A stretch of 64,000 nt of DNA, taken from the NCBI GenBank assembly GCA_965226945.1, contig OZ245717.1, positions 2,666,001 to 2,730,000 on the forward strand, read 5' to 3'. Both the position numbers and the translations under genes were made by a program. This document shows positions 1 to 9,003 of the stretch, in pieces. This stretch comes from SYLG01 sp965226945 (GTDB lineage: Bacteria; Planctomycetota; Planctomycetia; Gemmatales; Gemmataceae). The number at the start of each line of letters is the position of its first letter. The stretch's first letter is position 1. The notes below the pieces were generated by a model. It worked only from the letters and a program-made list of their open reading frames with translations. It was not told the DNA's origin and did not search any database.

Positions 1-11
1 GGCGCCAACAG

Positions 12-440
12 ATGCGTCAGGCTCAACGCCAAGAGCCGCTGCGGCCGTCCGCAGCGCCGGTTCGGCCAGCCATCGACTTCATTGCTGTCAAAGCGGCCGT
101 GAGCCTTGCGGCCGTACTATCGTTGCTTGGATTCCAGCCCACGACCAGCCAAGGTGCACAGCGACGCGGTCCATGCCCACTTCATGGATCTACTTCCGGA
201 ATCTCTCGCTGCTTCTCGGCCAACTTGGACAAGAACGCCTTCCACTGCTTCAAATGCGGCCGATCTGGAAACGCCTTGGACTTGTGGACCAAAGCCACGA
301 GTCAATCGCCGTATGACGCGGCAATCGACCTTTGCAAAAGGCTCGCCGTAACTTTGCCCATACTGCCTGACATCCGAAGTAACGAGAAACCCAGGGAGGA
401 ACCCGTAGATCCGAAAATCAACAATCCTACAATACCTTGA
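12..440 (+). CDS. CHC2 zinc-finger (primase-type) small protein
   Basis: A 142-residue product with a CHC2-type zinc-binding pattern like the N-terminal finger of DnaG primases: C55-x2-H58 (in GPCPLHG), then C79-x2-C82 (in HCFKCG), followed by a Gly-Asn-Ala-Leu-Asp helix start. CHC2 fingers bind DNA in primases and plasmid or transposon replication proteins. No TOPRIM catalytic domain follows, so it cannot be a complete primase. The frame is open to the window edge, so the true start may lie upstream. It sits directly before an N-terminally truncated RHS gene, which suggests a mobile or recombined segment. The function is unknown; a DNA-binding accessory protein is the best guess. Confidence 0.55.
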   Translation: MRQAQRQEPLRPSAAPVRPAIDFIAVKAAVSLAAVLSLLGFQPTTSQGAQRRGPCPLHGSTSGISRCFSANLDKNAFHCFKCGRSGNALDLWTKATSQSPYDAAIDLCKRLAVTLPILPDIRSNEKPREEPVDPKINNPTIP

Positions 441-473
441 ACCTCAAATTGAGGCCAACTTGTAACTAACTCG

Positions 474-3400
474 TTGAGCCAATTCTTCCAGTTCACGCTG
501 AACCAGCACAGGACCAATGGCACGGGCAATGATTACTATTGGTTTACTGGCAGCGCCGTCCCGGTCGGCGAAACCAGTACAACGGTTTCATTTCCAACCT
601 TCGCCGACAGTGAAGATGAAGGATTTGAAACGATCGTCGTGACGATAAATGGCACCGCATATTGCACCACAGGAAGCCCCTCTGTCGCTGTGGTCGTATT
701 GCAAGACGATGACATGATTTCACCAACAGTGCCAGATCCGGACGAAGAAGAAACGGACACGGACATTGACGATCCTGATCCTGAAAGTTCAAACGACGGT
801 AATTCTCCAACTCTCCCGGAACCCACATGTGCGGCAGATGATGGTTCCGTTGAAACGGCATTTGGCCTCGATGGATTTGGCCGCCCGTCTGTTTCGCCAG
901 GAGGTGTGTCTTATACCGATGGCTCAGTAACCATTCCCTTGGCCAATGATCTTAAGGTCGATGGTTTTGGCAAGGGTGCTGGTGCCAAACTAACCTGGAG
1001 CAACCAACCGGGAAATAGTTCTTCTGGTTCGAATGGCAATAACCTTGTTAGCCCCGCTCGGCCTTTTCTAAAAATCGATTCGAAGAGCACGGTTGCTGTC
1101 GTTTCTTCAGGAAAAGACGCCTACCTTTTTAATTCATCTTTTGGAAGCTATACTCCAAGAAATTATTTACAGAATGCGCTGTCCTACAATTCCGGTTCCG
1201 GCCTATACACCATGACTGATACCGTAGGGAATAAAACAGAATACTATAACTTCTCTACTTCTCTCCCTTCCGCACAGCGCGGACAGGTGAAGCGAACCAT
1301 CGACACTTCGGGAAATACACTCGACTACACTTACAATGGCTCCGGCCAGATGACGGAATATCAAAGAGCTGTCACAGTCGGATCTACCACGACCACGGAA
1401 TCTTTCCTTTACACCTACCTCTCTTCTGGAACCAATAGTGGCAAGGTCGACACGGTGACTCTGCGTCGCAAGATCAATTCCGGTTCTTGGGATACGGTCC
1501 GGTCGATCCAATACACCTATTACGGCACCGGCAGTTCCAATGGCAATGCCGGCGATCTGCAGCTTGTTGAATCGAAAGACGGGGCGGGAAATGTCATCGA
1601 CACGCAATATATGCGATACTACACTTCTTCGAGTTCGATAGGGTATGTTGGCGGTTTAAAATACCTGTTTAGCGGTCCATCCTACGACCGCCTGAAAGGG
1701 ACGTATGCCACACCCGACACGGCCACGGATGGTCAAGTCGACGATTACGCTAGTGCATACTATGAGTACGGTGCTGGCCAACAAATCTCAAAGGCCGTGA
1801 TGCAAGGCGAAGGATGCCCGGTTTGTACCGGTGGTCTCGGCGAGTATACATACTCTTATACTTTTAGTTCTTTTGCAAATGGCTACAACAACTGGCGCAC
1901 TAAAACCGTTGAAACACTCCCCGATGGAAATCAGAATATTGTTTACACAAATTTCATCGGCGAAACAATTCTCAAGGTTTTTAAGGACACAACGAATTCG
2001 CAAGAATGGCCAACCTATAGCCGCTATGACAGTCAAGGTCGCTTAATTCTTGCAGCCGATACTGCGGCAATTTCCGGGTACGACGAGACAAAGGCTGATC
2101 TTCTGAACAATGTGTCGGGAGATTACCAGTATATTCGCAATAGCGCGGGATTGGTCACCAACTACGGATTTGGAATATCCACGACTGCAACGACGTCGAC
2201 CGCTGGTAATGTTACCGGGTATTTGAAATCAATTTCGATTCAACAGGGAGAAACCGGCACCGCTATTCCTCAGCAAGATTACACTTATATCGCTCGAACG
2301 GCCAATTCGCAAACGACCTATCACCCAGCAAGCTCGACTGTCTATCGCAACACTAATGGAACAGGAGGTCAGACGACCTCCATGGCCTATACTTGGGTCT
2401 CCTCATCGCAACAAATCGAATCGAAGACCATCACTCTTCCGACGGTAACCACGGCTCAAAATGGCCCCAATTCGGCGGCATCGTCCACGGTATTCCTTGA
2501 TACCTTTGGGCGGGCCATATGGATGAAGGATGCTTTGGGGTTCTTGACCTACCGTGAATTTGACCAAGGCACTGGGGCGGTAACAAAGGTCATCAAGGAC
2601 GTGGATACGACCCAAACAGGTACGTTCAGCAATCTTCCCAGCGGATGGAGCACCCCTTCTGGCGGTGGGTTGCATCTGATCACATCGCTGGAAGTGGACA
2701 GCAGAGGAAGAACCACGAAATTAACCCGTCCTAATGGGCGGATCGATTACACGGTTTACAAAGACGCCACTCATGAGGTGCGTCGATATAATGGATGGGA
2801 TGCGGTCAATCTGGTCCCGACTGGGCCGATTGTTGTGGTTCGTCAGGATTGGATCAACGGCTATGGCGAAGTGCTTACCATGAGCGCGACGCCCAGCACC
2901 TCCGGCAGTCGGCCGACAGGTTCGGAGTCGATTGGCTCCTTGCAATCGTTGAGCCGAAGCTACATGAGCATTGGGGGCCAAGTCACCAATGATGACGTTT
3001 ATTTTGATCTATCTGGATTGACTTATTCGACCTCAACAAGTTTTGGCACGGAAAATACCAACTTTTATCTAACCGCATACCGCTATGATCAACGAGGACG
3101 AAGGACCGGCGTGGTCATGCCAACCGGAACGATCTATCGGTCAAATTTGGACAGTTTGGGCCGAAAAGTGAGCGAATGGATTGGGTTGGACGATACGCCG
3201 ACATCTGGCCTTTGGTCACCAACGAATATTGCTGGGACGGATATGGTCAAGGTCATGGACTACGAATACGACAACGGGGGCATTGGCAACAGTAACATCA
3301 CCAAGATAACTGAAATCCCGGGTGGCAGTGTGTCCCCCCGAGTCAAACAAGTGTGGTACGATTGGCGCAATCGGTCTGTTGTGGGCAAGTTCGGCATTGA

Positions 3401-6400
3401 GGTGAGCGAGGCGTCCGACGTTAACCGGCCGATCTTCTATACTGATTACGACAATCTAAACGAATTGATAAAGTCTCGGACCTACGATGGCGATAACGTC
3501 TCAATCACCACGACAAACGGAGTGCCGGACGCTCCAAGCAGTTCGCTACTCCGTGCCCAAACTGAATCACTCTACGACGAGCAAAATCGAGTCTACCGCA
3601 CCTTGACCTATTCAGTCAGCTCAAGCACTGGAACGGCCAGCAGTGACAGTTTGACAACAAATATTTGGTATGATAAGAATGGCCAGACAATCAAGGCCTC
3701 CGTGCCAGGTGGTTTAGTACAGAAATTCACCTATAATGGCGCCGGCCGAGCGGTCAAGAGCTACGTATCCGATGGGGGAAGCGACACTAGCTGGTCCGAT
3801 GCCGATGATGTGACCAATGACAATGTGTTAGAACAAGTGGAGTTTTCCCACGATAACAATGGGAATGTCATACTTACAACGACGAAGCAGCATTTTCACG
3901 ACGATACGGGAACGGGAGAATTAGGCAACGCCTCTAGCGGCAATAAGGCTCGAGTTACTTACCAAGCGGCCTATTACGATGGCGCAGACCGGTTGGTCAA
4001 TTTGGTCGATGTCGGCACTAACGGCGGCAGCTCCTATACACGACCCGGTTCAGTCCCCAGTCGTAGCGACACAGTCCTCGTGACAACGCATGGATATGCC
4101 GCCTCGGGCCTACCACAGGATGTGACAGACTCCAAGGGAATCTTAACAAAGACAACTTACGACAGCCTTGGACGCGCAACGAGGATCGTAGAAAATTATA
4201 CCAACGGCATCGTCACCGATACGGCCAATAAGACTACCGACTATACATACAACGCGATAGGCATGATCAGGGTGAAAGTTAACCTACCCTCAAATGGACA
4301 GCAAACCACAGAATGGGTTTACGGAATCAGCACCAGTGGCGGCAACGCCTTCAATTCGAACGATCTTGTCAAAGAAGTTCGTTATCCCGACTCTTCCACC
4401 GGCGCAAGCAGTTCCGCTGACAAAGATGTCATCACAAGCAATGCCCTCGGTCAGAAATTAACCGTCAGCGACCGCAACGGCAATGTCCACACCTATACCT
4501 ACGACGTTCTAGGCCGCCAAGCGACCGATGCCGTAACGACCTTGGGTTCCGGTGTTGACGGAACGGTGAGACTGACCACGACCGCCTACGACACTCACGG
4601 AATTCCCTACTTGTTCACCAGCTACGATGCGGTAAGCGGCGGCAGTATCGTCAATCAGGTCAAACGCGAATTCAATGGCTTGGGCCAACTCACCAAGGAA
4701 TGGCAAGAACACAGTGGTGCTGTCACAGGTTCATCTTCTAATGTCCAGTACACCTATTCGGAAATGGCGAGCAGTGCCAATCATAGCCGATTGACAAGCG
4801 TGATTTACGCTTCCGGCTATGTTATCAACTATAACTACGCCAGCGGCCTCGACAACAGCATCAGCCGCCTTACATCAATCAGCGATTCCTCCAATACGCT
4901 TGAGTCGCTCACTTATCTGGGTCTGGGAATTGTGGTCAAACGCACCCATTCCCAATCAGGCGTTGACCTCAGCTACATCAAACTGACCGGTGAATCGACT
5001 AGCGATGCCGGCGATCAATATATTGGGCTGGATCGGTTTGGTCGCACTGTCGATCAGCGCTGGATCAATGGCAGCAATGTCGACATAGACCGATTCAAGT
5101 ATAGCTATGATCGTAACGACGATGTACTCTACAAAGAGAATACGGTCAACACTGGCTTGAGCGAAGTTTACACCTATGATGATCTGAATCAAATTACTTC
5201 CTACAAGCTCGGCACGCTCAATGGCAGCAAGACAGATGTCACTGGTTCTCCCACCAGCGCTCAAAGCTGGGATTACGACGCGACTGGCAACTGGGACAGC
5301 GTCACCACAAATGGTGTCACGCAGGCTCGTGGCGCAAACAAGCAAAATGAAATCACATCCGTCAGTAGCGCCACGACACCCACATATGATAACAACGGCA
5401 ATCTGACAAAGGACGAAAACAATTACCGGTTCGTGTGGGATGCTTGGAACCGTGTGGCTAAAATCAAGAACTCGTCGGACACGGTTATCGCAACGAATAG
5501 TTACGACGGTTTGAATCGCAAGGTCAAAGTCGTTGCCAATTCGACCACGACCGATCGCATTTTTAGTTCCAACTGGCAGTTGCTCGAAGAGAGGGTTGGC
5601 TCCAGCACCAAAACAAGAAATGTATGGAGCCCGGTCTATGTTGATGCCATGGTTAGCCGAGATCGCGACACCGATGGCAATGGAACGCTAGACGAACGAC
5701 TATACGCCTTGCAGGATGCCAATTTTAATGTGACCGCAATCACCAATACTAGCGGAACGGTCCAGGAACGTTATACCGAAACGCCCTTCGGGGTAACGAC
5801 CTTTCGAAATTCGTCAGGAACAGTGATCGGATCAAGCGCCAAGGATTGGGTATTTTTGCATCAAGGAGGCCAGGCGGATATTATCGGCAACCTTGATTTC
5901 AGAAATCGATTGTTTAGTCCTACCCTGGGGCGGTGGTTGTCCAATGATCCGCTCGGATTTGCGGCGGGCGATACTAATATTTACCGCTATTCAAGAAATG
6001 GGCCACTTGGAAGCCTCGATCCGAGTGGACTCGACTCCACTCCGGCAAAGCCGGCACCTCATGAACGAAAACCGATAAAATTTGGACCTGGCAAAGACGA
6101 AAAATGGAATGGTACTATATGTTTAATATCAAATTATGAAACCAAAGATCAAAATAGCTTTGACATGTGGATTAAAGAGGCCAAGAATACCTTTACTGAT
6201 CCAACAGGCGTTCCTATAATTTGGGCTTACATAGGCAATCAAAATGACATCGCAAAAGCAATCAATGACCTAGAGAATGGTTCCATTATGATTTTTGTAA
6301 TTGGTGGTCATGGCAGCGAAGAATCGATGCCACTTAATTGGTTTCCCGGTATTGGCGAAGGGCCAGGAGGTCGGTTCGGGGGCACGGAACTACTTAAGAA

Positions 6401-6659
6401 TCCAGGCCTTTGCGAATTAATGCGTCAAAAAACAAACAAAGAGTGCATCTATCGATTCGAATGGTGCCATTCTGGAGAGAACGCAGAAGCGAATAAAATT
6501 AACTCGATGTGCCTCCAGAGGCCAATTATTGCGGCCAACGGATGTTGTGGCTGGTGGCTTCAAACACCGCAAAAATGGTCGTCTGGAAAAGACCCAAAGA
6601 AAATACCCGGCGGTGGCTGGATTGAGATTCCATACCCTCCAAAAGAAAAGAAAGACTAG
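474..6659 (+). CDS. RHS/YD-repeat polymorphic-toxin-like protein with caspase-like C-terminal tip, 5'-truncated
   Basis: A 2061-residue product. Residues about 1-80 look like the second half of a Calx-beta domain (acidic EDEGFE, ending VVLQDDD). Then come an acidic Pro/Asp linker and a long array of YD repeats (YTYDxxGR type), with the RHS hyperconserved core near residues 1808-1850 (FRNRLFSPTLGRWLSNDP, ending LDPSGL). RHS shells encapsulate a variable C-terminal effector. The roughly 210-residue tip has a Gly-Gly-His-Gly at H1946 and a Glu-Trp-Cys-His-Ser-Gly at C1998, the spacing and hydrophobic context of a clan CD (caspase-type) His/Cys dyad. There is no signal peptide, the start is TTG, and the frame is open only from 453, so the N-terminus has probably been lost. 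The base composition turns AT-rich in the tip. RHS identity is secure; the caspase-like tip is inference. Confidence 0.85.
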   Translation: MSQFFQFTLNQHRTNGTGNDYYWFTGSAVPVGETSTTVSFPTFADSEDEGFETIVVTINGTAYCTTGSPSVAVVVLQDDDMISPTVPDPDEEETDTDIDDPDPESSNDGNSPTLPEPTCAADDGSVETAFGLDGFGRPSVSPGGVSYTDGSVTIPLANDLKVDGFGKGAGAKLTWSNQPGNSSSGSNGNNLVSPARPFLKIDSKSTVAVVSSGKDAYLFNSSFGSYTPRNYLQNALSYNSGSGLYTMTDTVGNKTEYYNFSTSLPSAQRGQVKRTIDTSGNTLDYTYNGSGQMTEYQRAVTVGSTTTTESFLYTYLSSGTNSGKVDTVTLRRKINSGSWDTVRSIQYTYYGTGSSNGNAGDLQLVESKDGAGNVIDTQYMRYYTSSSSIGYVGGLKYLFSGPSYDRLKGTYATPDTATDGQVDDYASAYYEYGAGQQISKAVMQGEGCPVCTGGLGEYTYSYTFSSFANGYNNWRTKTVETLPDGNQNIVYTNFIGETILKVFKDTTNSQEWPTYSRYDSQGRLILAADTAAISGYDETKADLLNNVSGDYQYIRNSAGLVTNYGFGISTTATTSTAGNVTGYLKSISIQQGETGTAIPQQDYTYIARTANSQTTYHPASSTVYRNTNGTGGQTTSMAYTWVSSSQQIESKTITLPTVTTAQNGPNSAASSTVFLDTFGRAIWMKDALGFLTYREFDQGTGAVTKVIKDVDTTQTGTFSNLPSGWSTPSGGGLHLITSLEVDSRGRTTKLTRPNGRIDYTVYKDATHEVRRYNGWDAVNLVPTGPIVVVRQDWINGYGEVLTMSATPSTSGSRPTGSESIGSLQSLSRSYMSIGGQVTNDDVYFDLSGLTYSTSTSFGTENTNFYLTAYRYDQRGRRTGVVMPTGTIYRSNLDSLGRKVSEWIGLDDTPTSGLWSPTNIAGTDMVKVMDYEYDNGGIGNSNITKITEIPGGSVSPRVKQVWYDWRNRSVVGKFGIEVSEASDVNRPIFYTDYDNLNELIKSRTYDGDNVSITTTNGVPDAPSSSLLRAQTESLYDEQNRVYRTLTYSVSSSTGTASSDSLTTNIWYDKNGQTIKASVPGGLVQKFTYNGAGRAVKSYVSDGGSDTSWSDADDVTNDNVLEQVEFSHDNNGNVILTTTKQHFHDDTGTGELGNASSGNKARVTYQAAYYDGADRLVNLVDVGTNGGSSYTRPGSVPSRSDTVLVTTHGYAASGLPQDVTDSKGILTKTTYDSLGRATRIVENYTNGIVTDTANKTTDYTYNAIGMIRVKVNLPSNGQQTTEWVYGISTSGGNAFNSNDLVKEVRYPDSSTGASSSADKDVITSNALGQKLTVSDRNGNVHTYTYDVLGRQATDAVTTLGSGVDGTVRLTTTAYDTHGIPYLFTSYDAVSGGSIVNQVKREFNGLGQLTKEWQEHSGAVTGSSSNVQYTYSEMASSANHSRLTSVIYASGYVINYNYASGLDNSISRLTSISDSSNTLESLTYLGLGIVVKRTHSQSGVDLSYIKLTGESTSDAGDQYIGLDRFGRTVDQRWINGSNVDIDRFKYSYDRNDDVLYKENTVNTGLSEVYTYDDLNQITSYKLGTLNGSKTDVTGSPTSAQSWDYDATGNWDSVTTNGVTQARGANKQNEITSVSSATTPTYDNNGNLTKDENNYRFVWDAWNRVAKIKNSSDTVIATNSYDGLNRKVKVVANSTTTDRIFSSNWQLLEERVGSSTKTRNVWSPVYVDAMVSRDRDTDGNGTLDERLYALQDANFNVTAITNTSGTVQERYTETPFGVTTFRNSSGTVIGSSAKDWVFLHQGGQADIIGNLDFRNRLFSPTLGRWLSNDPLGFAAGDTNIYRYSRNGPLGSLDPSGLDSTPAKPAPHERKPIKFGPGKDEKWNGTICLISNYETKDQNSFDMWIKEAKNTFTDPTGVPIIWAYIGNQNDIAKAINDLENGSIMIFVIGGHGSEESMPLNWFPGIGEGPGGRFGGTELLKNPGLCELMRQKTNKECIYRFEWCHSGENAEANKINSMCLQRPIIAANGCCGWWLQTPQKWSSGKDPKKIPGGGWIEIPYPPKEKKD

Positions 6660-6680
6660 TGCCTAATATAAATTCACCAT

Positions 6681-6845
6681 TTACAGTAATTTACAGCCTA
6701 AAAAAATGACCTTTTGAGCTCGATCTATATGGAAGCCATTTATATCGCCCCTGCGAATTTCGGCACCTGTGAAGGATTTGAAGATGCTTTTTGTGCGCTC
6801 GGTGAATTCTACTTGATGCTCCATGATCATCGGCAGCACGTCCAT
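6681..6845 (-). other. Possible 54-residue small ORF in AT-rich gap
   Basis: The roughly 375 bp between the RHS gene and the next gene is AT-rich. It contains an uninterrupted 54-codon frame on the minus strand, starting MDVLPMIMEH and rich in charged residues (EFTERTKS, EIRRGDINGF), overlapped on the plus strand by a longer frame with a TTG start at 6714. Neither has a clear ribosome binding site. The charged minus-strand peptide looks more protein-like, perhaps a remnant of a mobile gene, but I do not recognise it. Confidence 0.2.
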
Positions 6846-7033
6846 CTAGATGCACCATTAAACGATAATAATTTCAAGGCTATTTTTTGCTTTTTTAAAG
6901 CAAGCGCAACGTCAAACTTAAATTATGTCTTTTTGGTCGCTATCTTTTTAGCAATACCATTTCCCAAGGAGTCGCGTCAATGCCGCGCCCTCCCTCCGAC
7001 CATTTTCAAAAAGGCAACTAATTGGGGCCTAAT

Positions 7034-8014
7034 ATGATCGAATCCACAACCATGCTTGTCATGACGGCCTTTATAGGCGGCTTAATATCGCCAGCACTTA
7101 CAAGCCCAATTTTAATCCCTTTTAATCGGGACGATTTAACATCCGTTAAAACATCCGCCGATTCACATTCAGCTATTTATGTTCAAGATGGAAGATTATG
7201 TTTTATAGATTTTTCTCAAGGAACCGCCAATATTGCCACCATAGATAATGGTGTATCTTGCGCCTCATTTATTGGCGAGTCTTTAAATGTTTTTTATTTG
7301 AATAATAATGGCAGGCTGCTAAAATACTCGAACAAAACAAAAAGCAAAACAACTATATGCGAGACCGGAGAGAAAAACGCCGAATACTTATCTTGCAATG
7401 CTGCGGAAACCATCATTGGCATGATTTCTGAATCTGGCAGCTTAAATTCTAAGGTGTCCTTTGCGGCGATTTCTCCCTTCCGGATTATCAAATCATTCGA
7501 TGTCGGTGGAGTCGTTCCCATTTCACTTTATTTTCCCAGCGATAGGCTGTGTGTTAACGTCACCGGCATGGAAAGAGGTCCGCGAATATTCTCCATTGAT
7601 AGTTTTAATTGCTGCGAGATGTGCAAAATAACGAATACTTATTTTTCTAGGCTATTTGTATTTAATAACAATCCAAATTTATGCTACGGAATAATAAACG
7701 GCCGAAATGGCACAGAGTCTTGGGAGGTAGCCAGATTGGATCCGGTGTATTTTTATGCAAAAAAATCCATTTCTCCAAAAGGCATACCTTCATGCATTGC
7801 GATATCGGCGCAATCAAACAAGATAGCTATTTCACTTAAACAATCGGTCGAGACCGAAAATAGCAAAATAAGTATTTATGATCTGTCTCTTGATTTAAAA
7901 CAAACTATAGAATTGGACCATAAATCAGTTGTTGTTTGCACTTTATTTTCTAGAGATTCTAAAAGGCTATTAATTATATTCAGGAATGGCCATTTTATCG
8001 AACGCGCCATTTGA
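7034..8014 (+). CDS. Exported beta-propeller-like protein of unknown function
   Basis: A 326-residue product. The ATG at 7034 gives a hydrophobic N-terminus (TMLVMTAFIGGLISPALTS) that looks like a signal peptide or anchor; an in-frame TTG lies at 7022. The rest is repetitive beta-rich sequence with blade-like units (IYVQDGRLCFIDF, ISIYDLSLDLKQTIEL, LFSRDSKRLLIIF), resembling a divergent WD40/YVTN propeller. It is strongly AT-rich, like the tip of the RHS gene just upstream and unlike the rest of the window, so the two probably arrived together. The position after a polymorphic-toxin-like gene is where immunity genes sit, but export and propeller form are not typical of immunity proteins. The function is unknown. 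Confidence 0.6.
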   Translation: MIESTTMLVMTAFIGGLISPALTSPILIPFNRDDLTSVKTSADSHSAIYVQDGRLCFIDFSQGTANIATIDNGVSCASFIGESLNVFYLNNNGRLLKYSNKTKSKTTICETGEKNAEYLSCNAAETIIGMISESGSLNSKVSFAAISPFRIIKSFDVGGVVPISLYFPSDRLCVNVTGMERGPRIFSIDSFNCCEMCKITNTYFSRLFVFNNNPNLCYGIINGRNGTESWEVARLDPVYFYAKKSISPKGIPSCIAISAQSNKIAISLKQSVETENSKISIYDLSLDLKQTIELDHKSVVVCTLFSRDSKRLLIIFRNGHFIERAI

Positions 8015-8019
8015 ACCGC

Positions 8020-8039
8020 GCGGCTATTTAGCCGCTTTC
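8020..8039 (+). terminator. Short hairpin after the propeller gene
   Basis: GCGGC (8020-8024) pairs with GCCGC (8031-8035), extendable through CTA/TAG, followed by TTTC. It begins 6 bp after the stop at 8014. The stem is short and the T-tract weak, so this is a modest terminator candidate. Confidence 0.35.
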
Positions 8040-8166
8040 ATCTGAGATAGTTGCTAACGGCGGAGGGAGGGCAAAAGGGGACATTCTACTTTACTGTCAC
8101 GGAAGCGGTAAAGGAGACATTCTAGAATGGCACTAAGCGAGCGGTAAGCTCAAAAGGAAAAAGGAC

Positions 8167-8883
8167 TTGAGAAGAGCGACGGCCTCCTGGCACCATAGCA
8201 TTGTCACACAACCCTTCGGCAAGGAGGCTCTGATGTACCGACGGATTGATACCGCACTGCGGCGGATTCGGCAAGACCTCGGCAACCTTCTGGATCGCTC
8301 GACCGTCCAAAGGGTCTGTCGGCAAGTTGGGCACCGTTGGCGAGCCGGGATCCTCTGTCCCTATGCCACCCTTCACTGGTTCTTGCTCTAGGTCCTCAGT
8401 GGCAATACCTCCCTTGAGCATATCGCAACGCTCGCCAAGAAAACGTTCGACTCGGCCTATTGCCAGGCGCGAGCCCGACTTCCTCCGGCCGTTTACCGAG
8501 CAATCCTTCGCGCGCTGATCAAGGCTTTCATCCCCGAAACGTCCAACGGCCGATGGCATGGGCACCGCACCTTCCTGATCGACGGTTCGTCATTTTCCAT
8601 GCCCGATACTCCCGATCTGCAGGCCCAATTCGGCCAACCGGGAGCCCAGGTCGCCGGATGCGGCTTCCCCGTTGCCAAGTTTTTGGCTCTGTTTCACGCG
8701 GGCACCGGCCTTCTCTTGGAGGTCATGGCCGCTCCCTTGCGCTCGCATGGAATGCCGCGCGTCGAGGACATCCATCCCGCCTTGCAGCCAGGAGATATCC
8801 TGGTCGCCGATGGTGGTTTCTGCTCCTTCACCCATCTCGCGCTGCTCAAACGACGCGGCGTGCACGCGGTGTTTCGGGTTCAA
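8167..8883 (+). pseudogene. IS4-type transposase remnant, nonsense and 3'-truncated
   Basis: One frame encodes the N-terminal two thirds of an IS4-family DDE transposase. It includes the helical N-terminus, LEHIATLAKKTFDSAYCQAR, the first catalytic Asp in FLIDGSSFSMPDTP and a second in ILVADGGFCS. An in-frame TAG at 8389-8391, within HWFLL*VLSGNTSLEHIA, interrupts it; a single C-to-T change from CAG would explain it. Homology stops near 8880 before the C-terminal catalytic Glu. Upstream, GGGGACATTCTA (8078-8089) and GGAGACATTCTA (near 8114) form a direct motif pair of the kind seen at insertion-sequence ends. This is an inactive remnant at the edge of the acquired RHS region. Confidence 0.75.
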
Positions 8884-8947
8884 ATATCCTTCTGGCCAAG
8901 ATCATCGATTTGGATCACCCGTTGTTTAAGCTGGCGGCTTCGTTTGA

Positions 8948-8980
8948 CAAAAAAAGGCCGCTTGTTGGCGGCCCCTTTTT
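8948..8980 (-). terminator. Intrinsic terminator of the oxidoreductase gene
   Basis: GGCCGC (8956-8961) and GCGGCC (8968-8973) form a 6-bp GC stem with a 6-nt loop. A run of seven or more A on the plus strand (8948-8955) gives the T-tract on the minus strand. On the other side a T-run could also serve rightward transcription. Confidence 0.7.
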
Positions 8981-9003
8981 GTTCAAACGAATCGCAACGC
9001 CAG

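Noticed and set aside
12..6659. CHC2 ORF and RHS gene as one recoded fusion, because they share a frame
   Set aside because: Stops at 438-440 and 450-452 are close together, neither lies in a redox motif, and the domains are unrelated.
8389..8391. In-frame TAG in the transposase as pyrrolysine or other recoding
   Set aside because: The codon is in an ordinary position (likely Gln), the gene is also truncated at its 3' end, and no pyrrolysine context is seen; a nonsense mutation is simpler.
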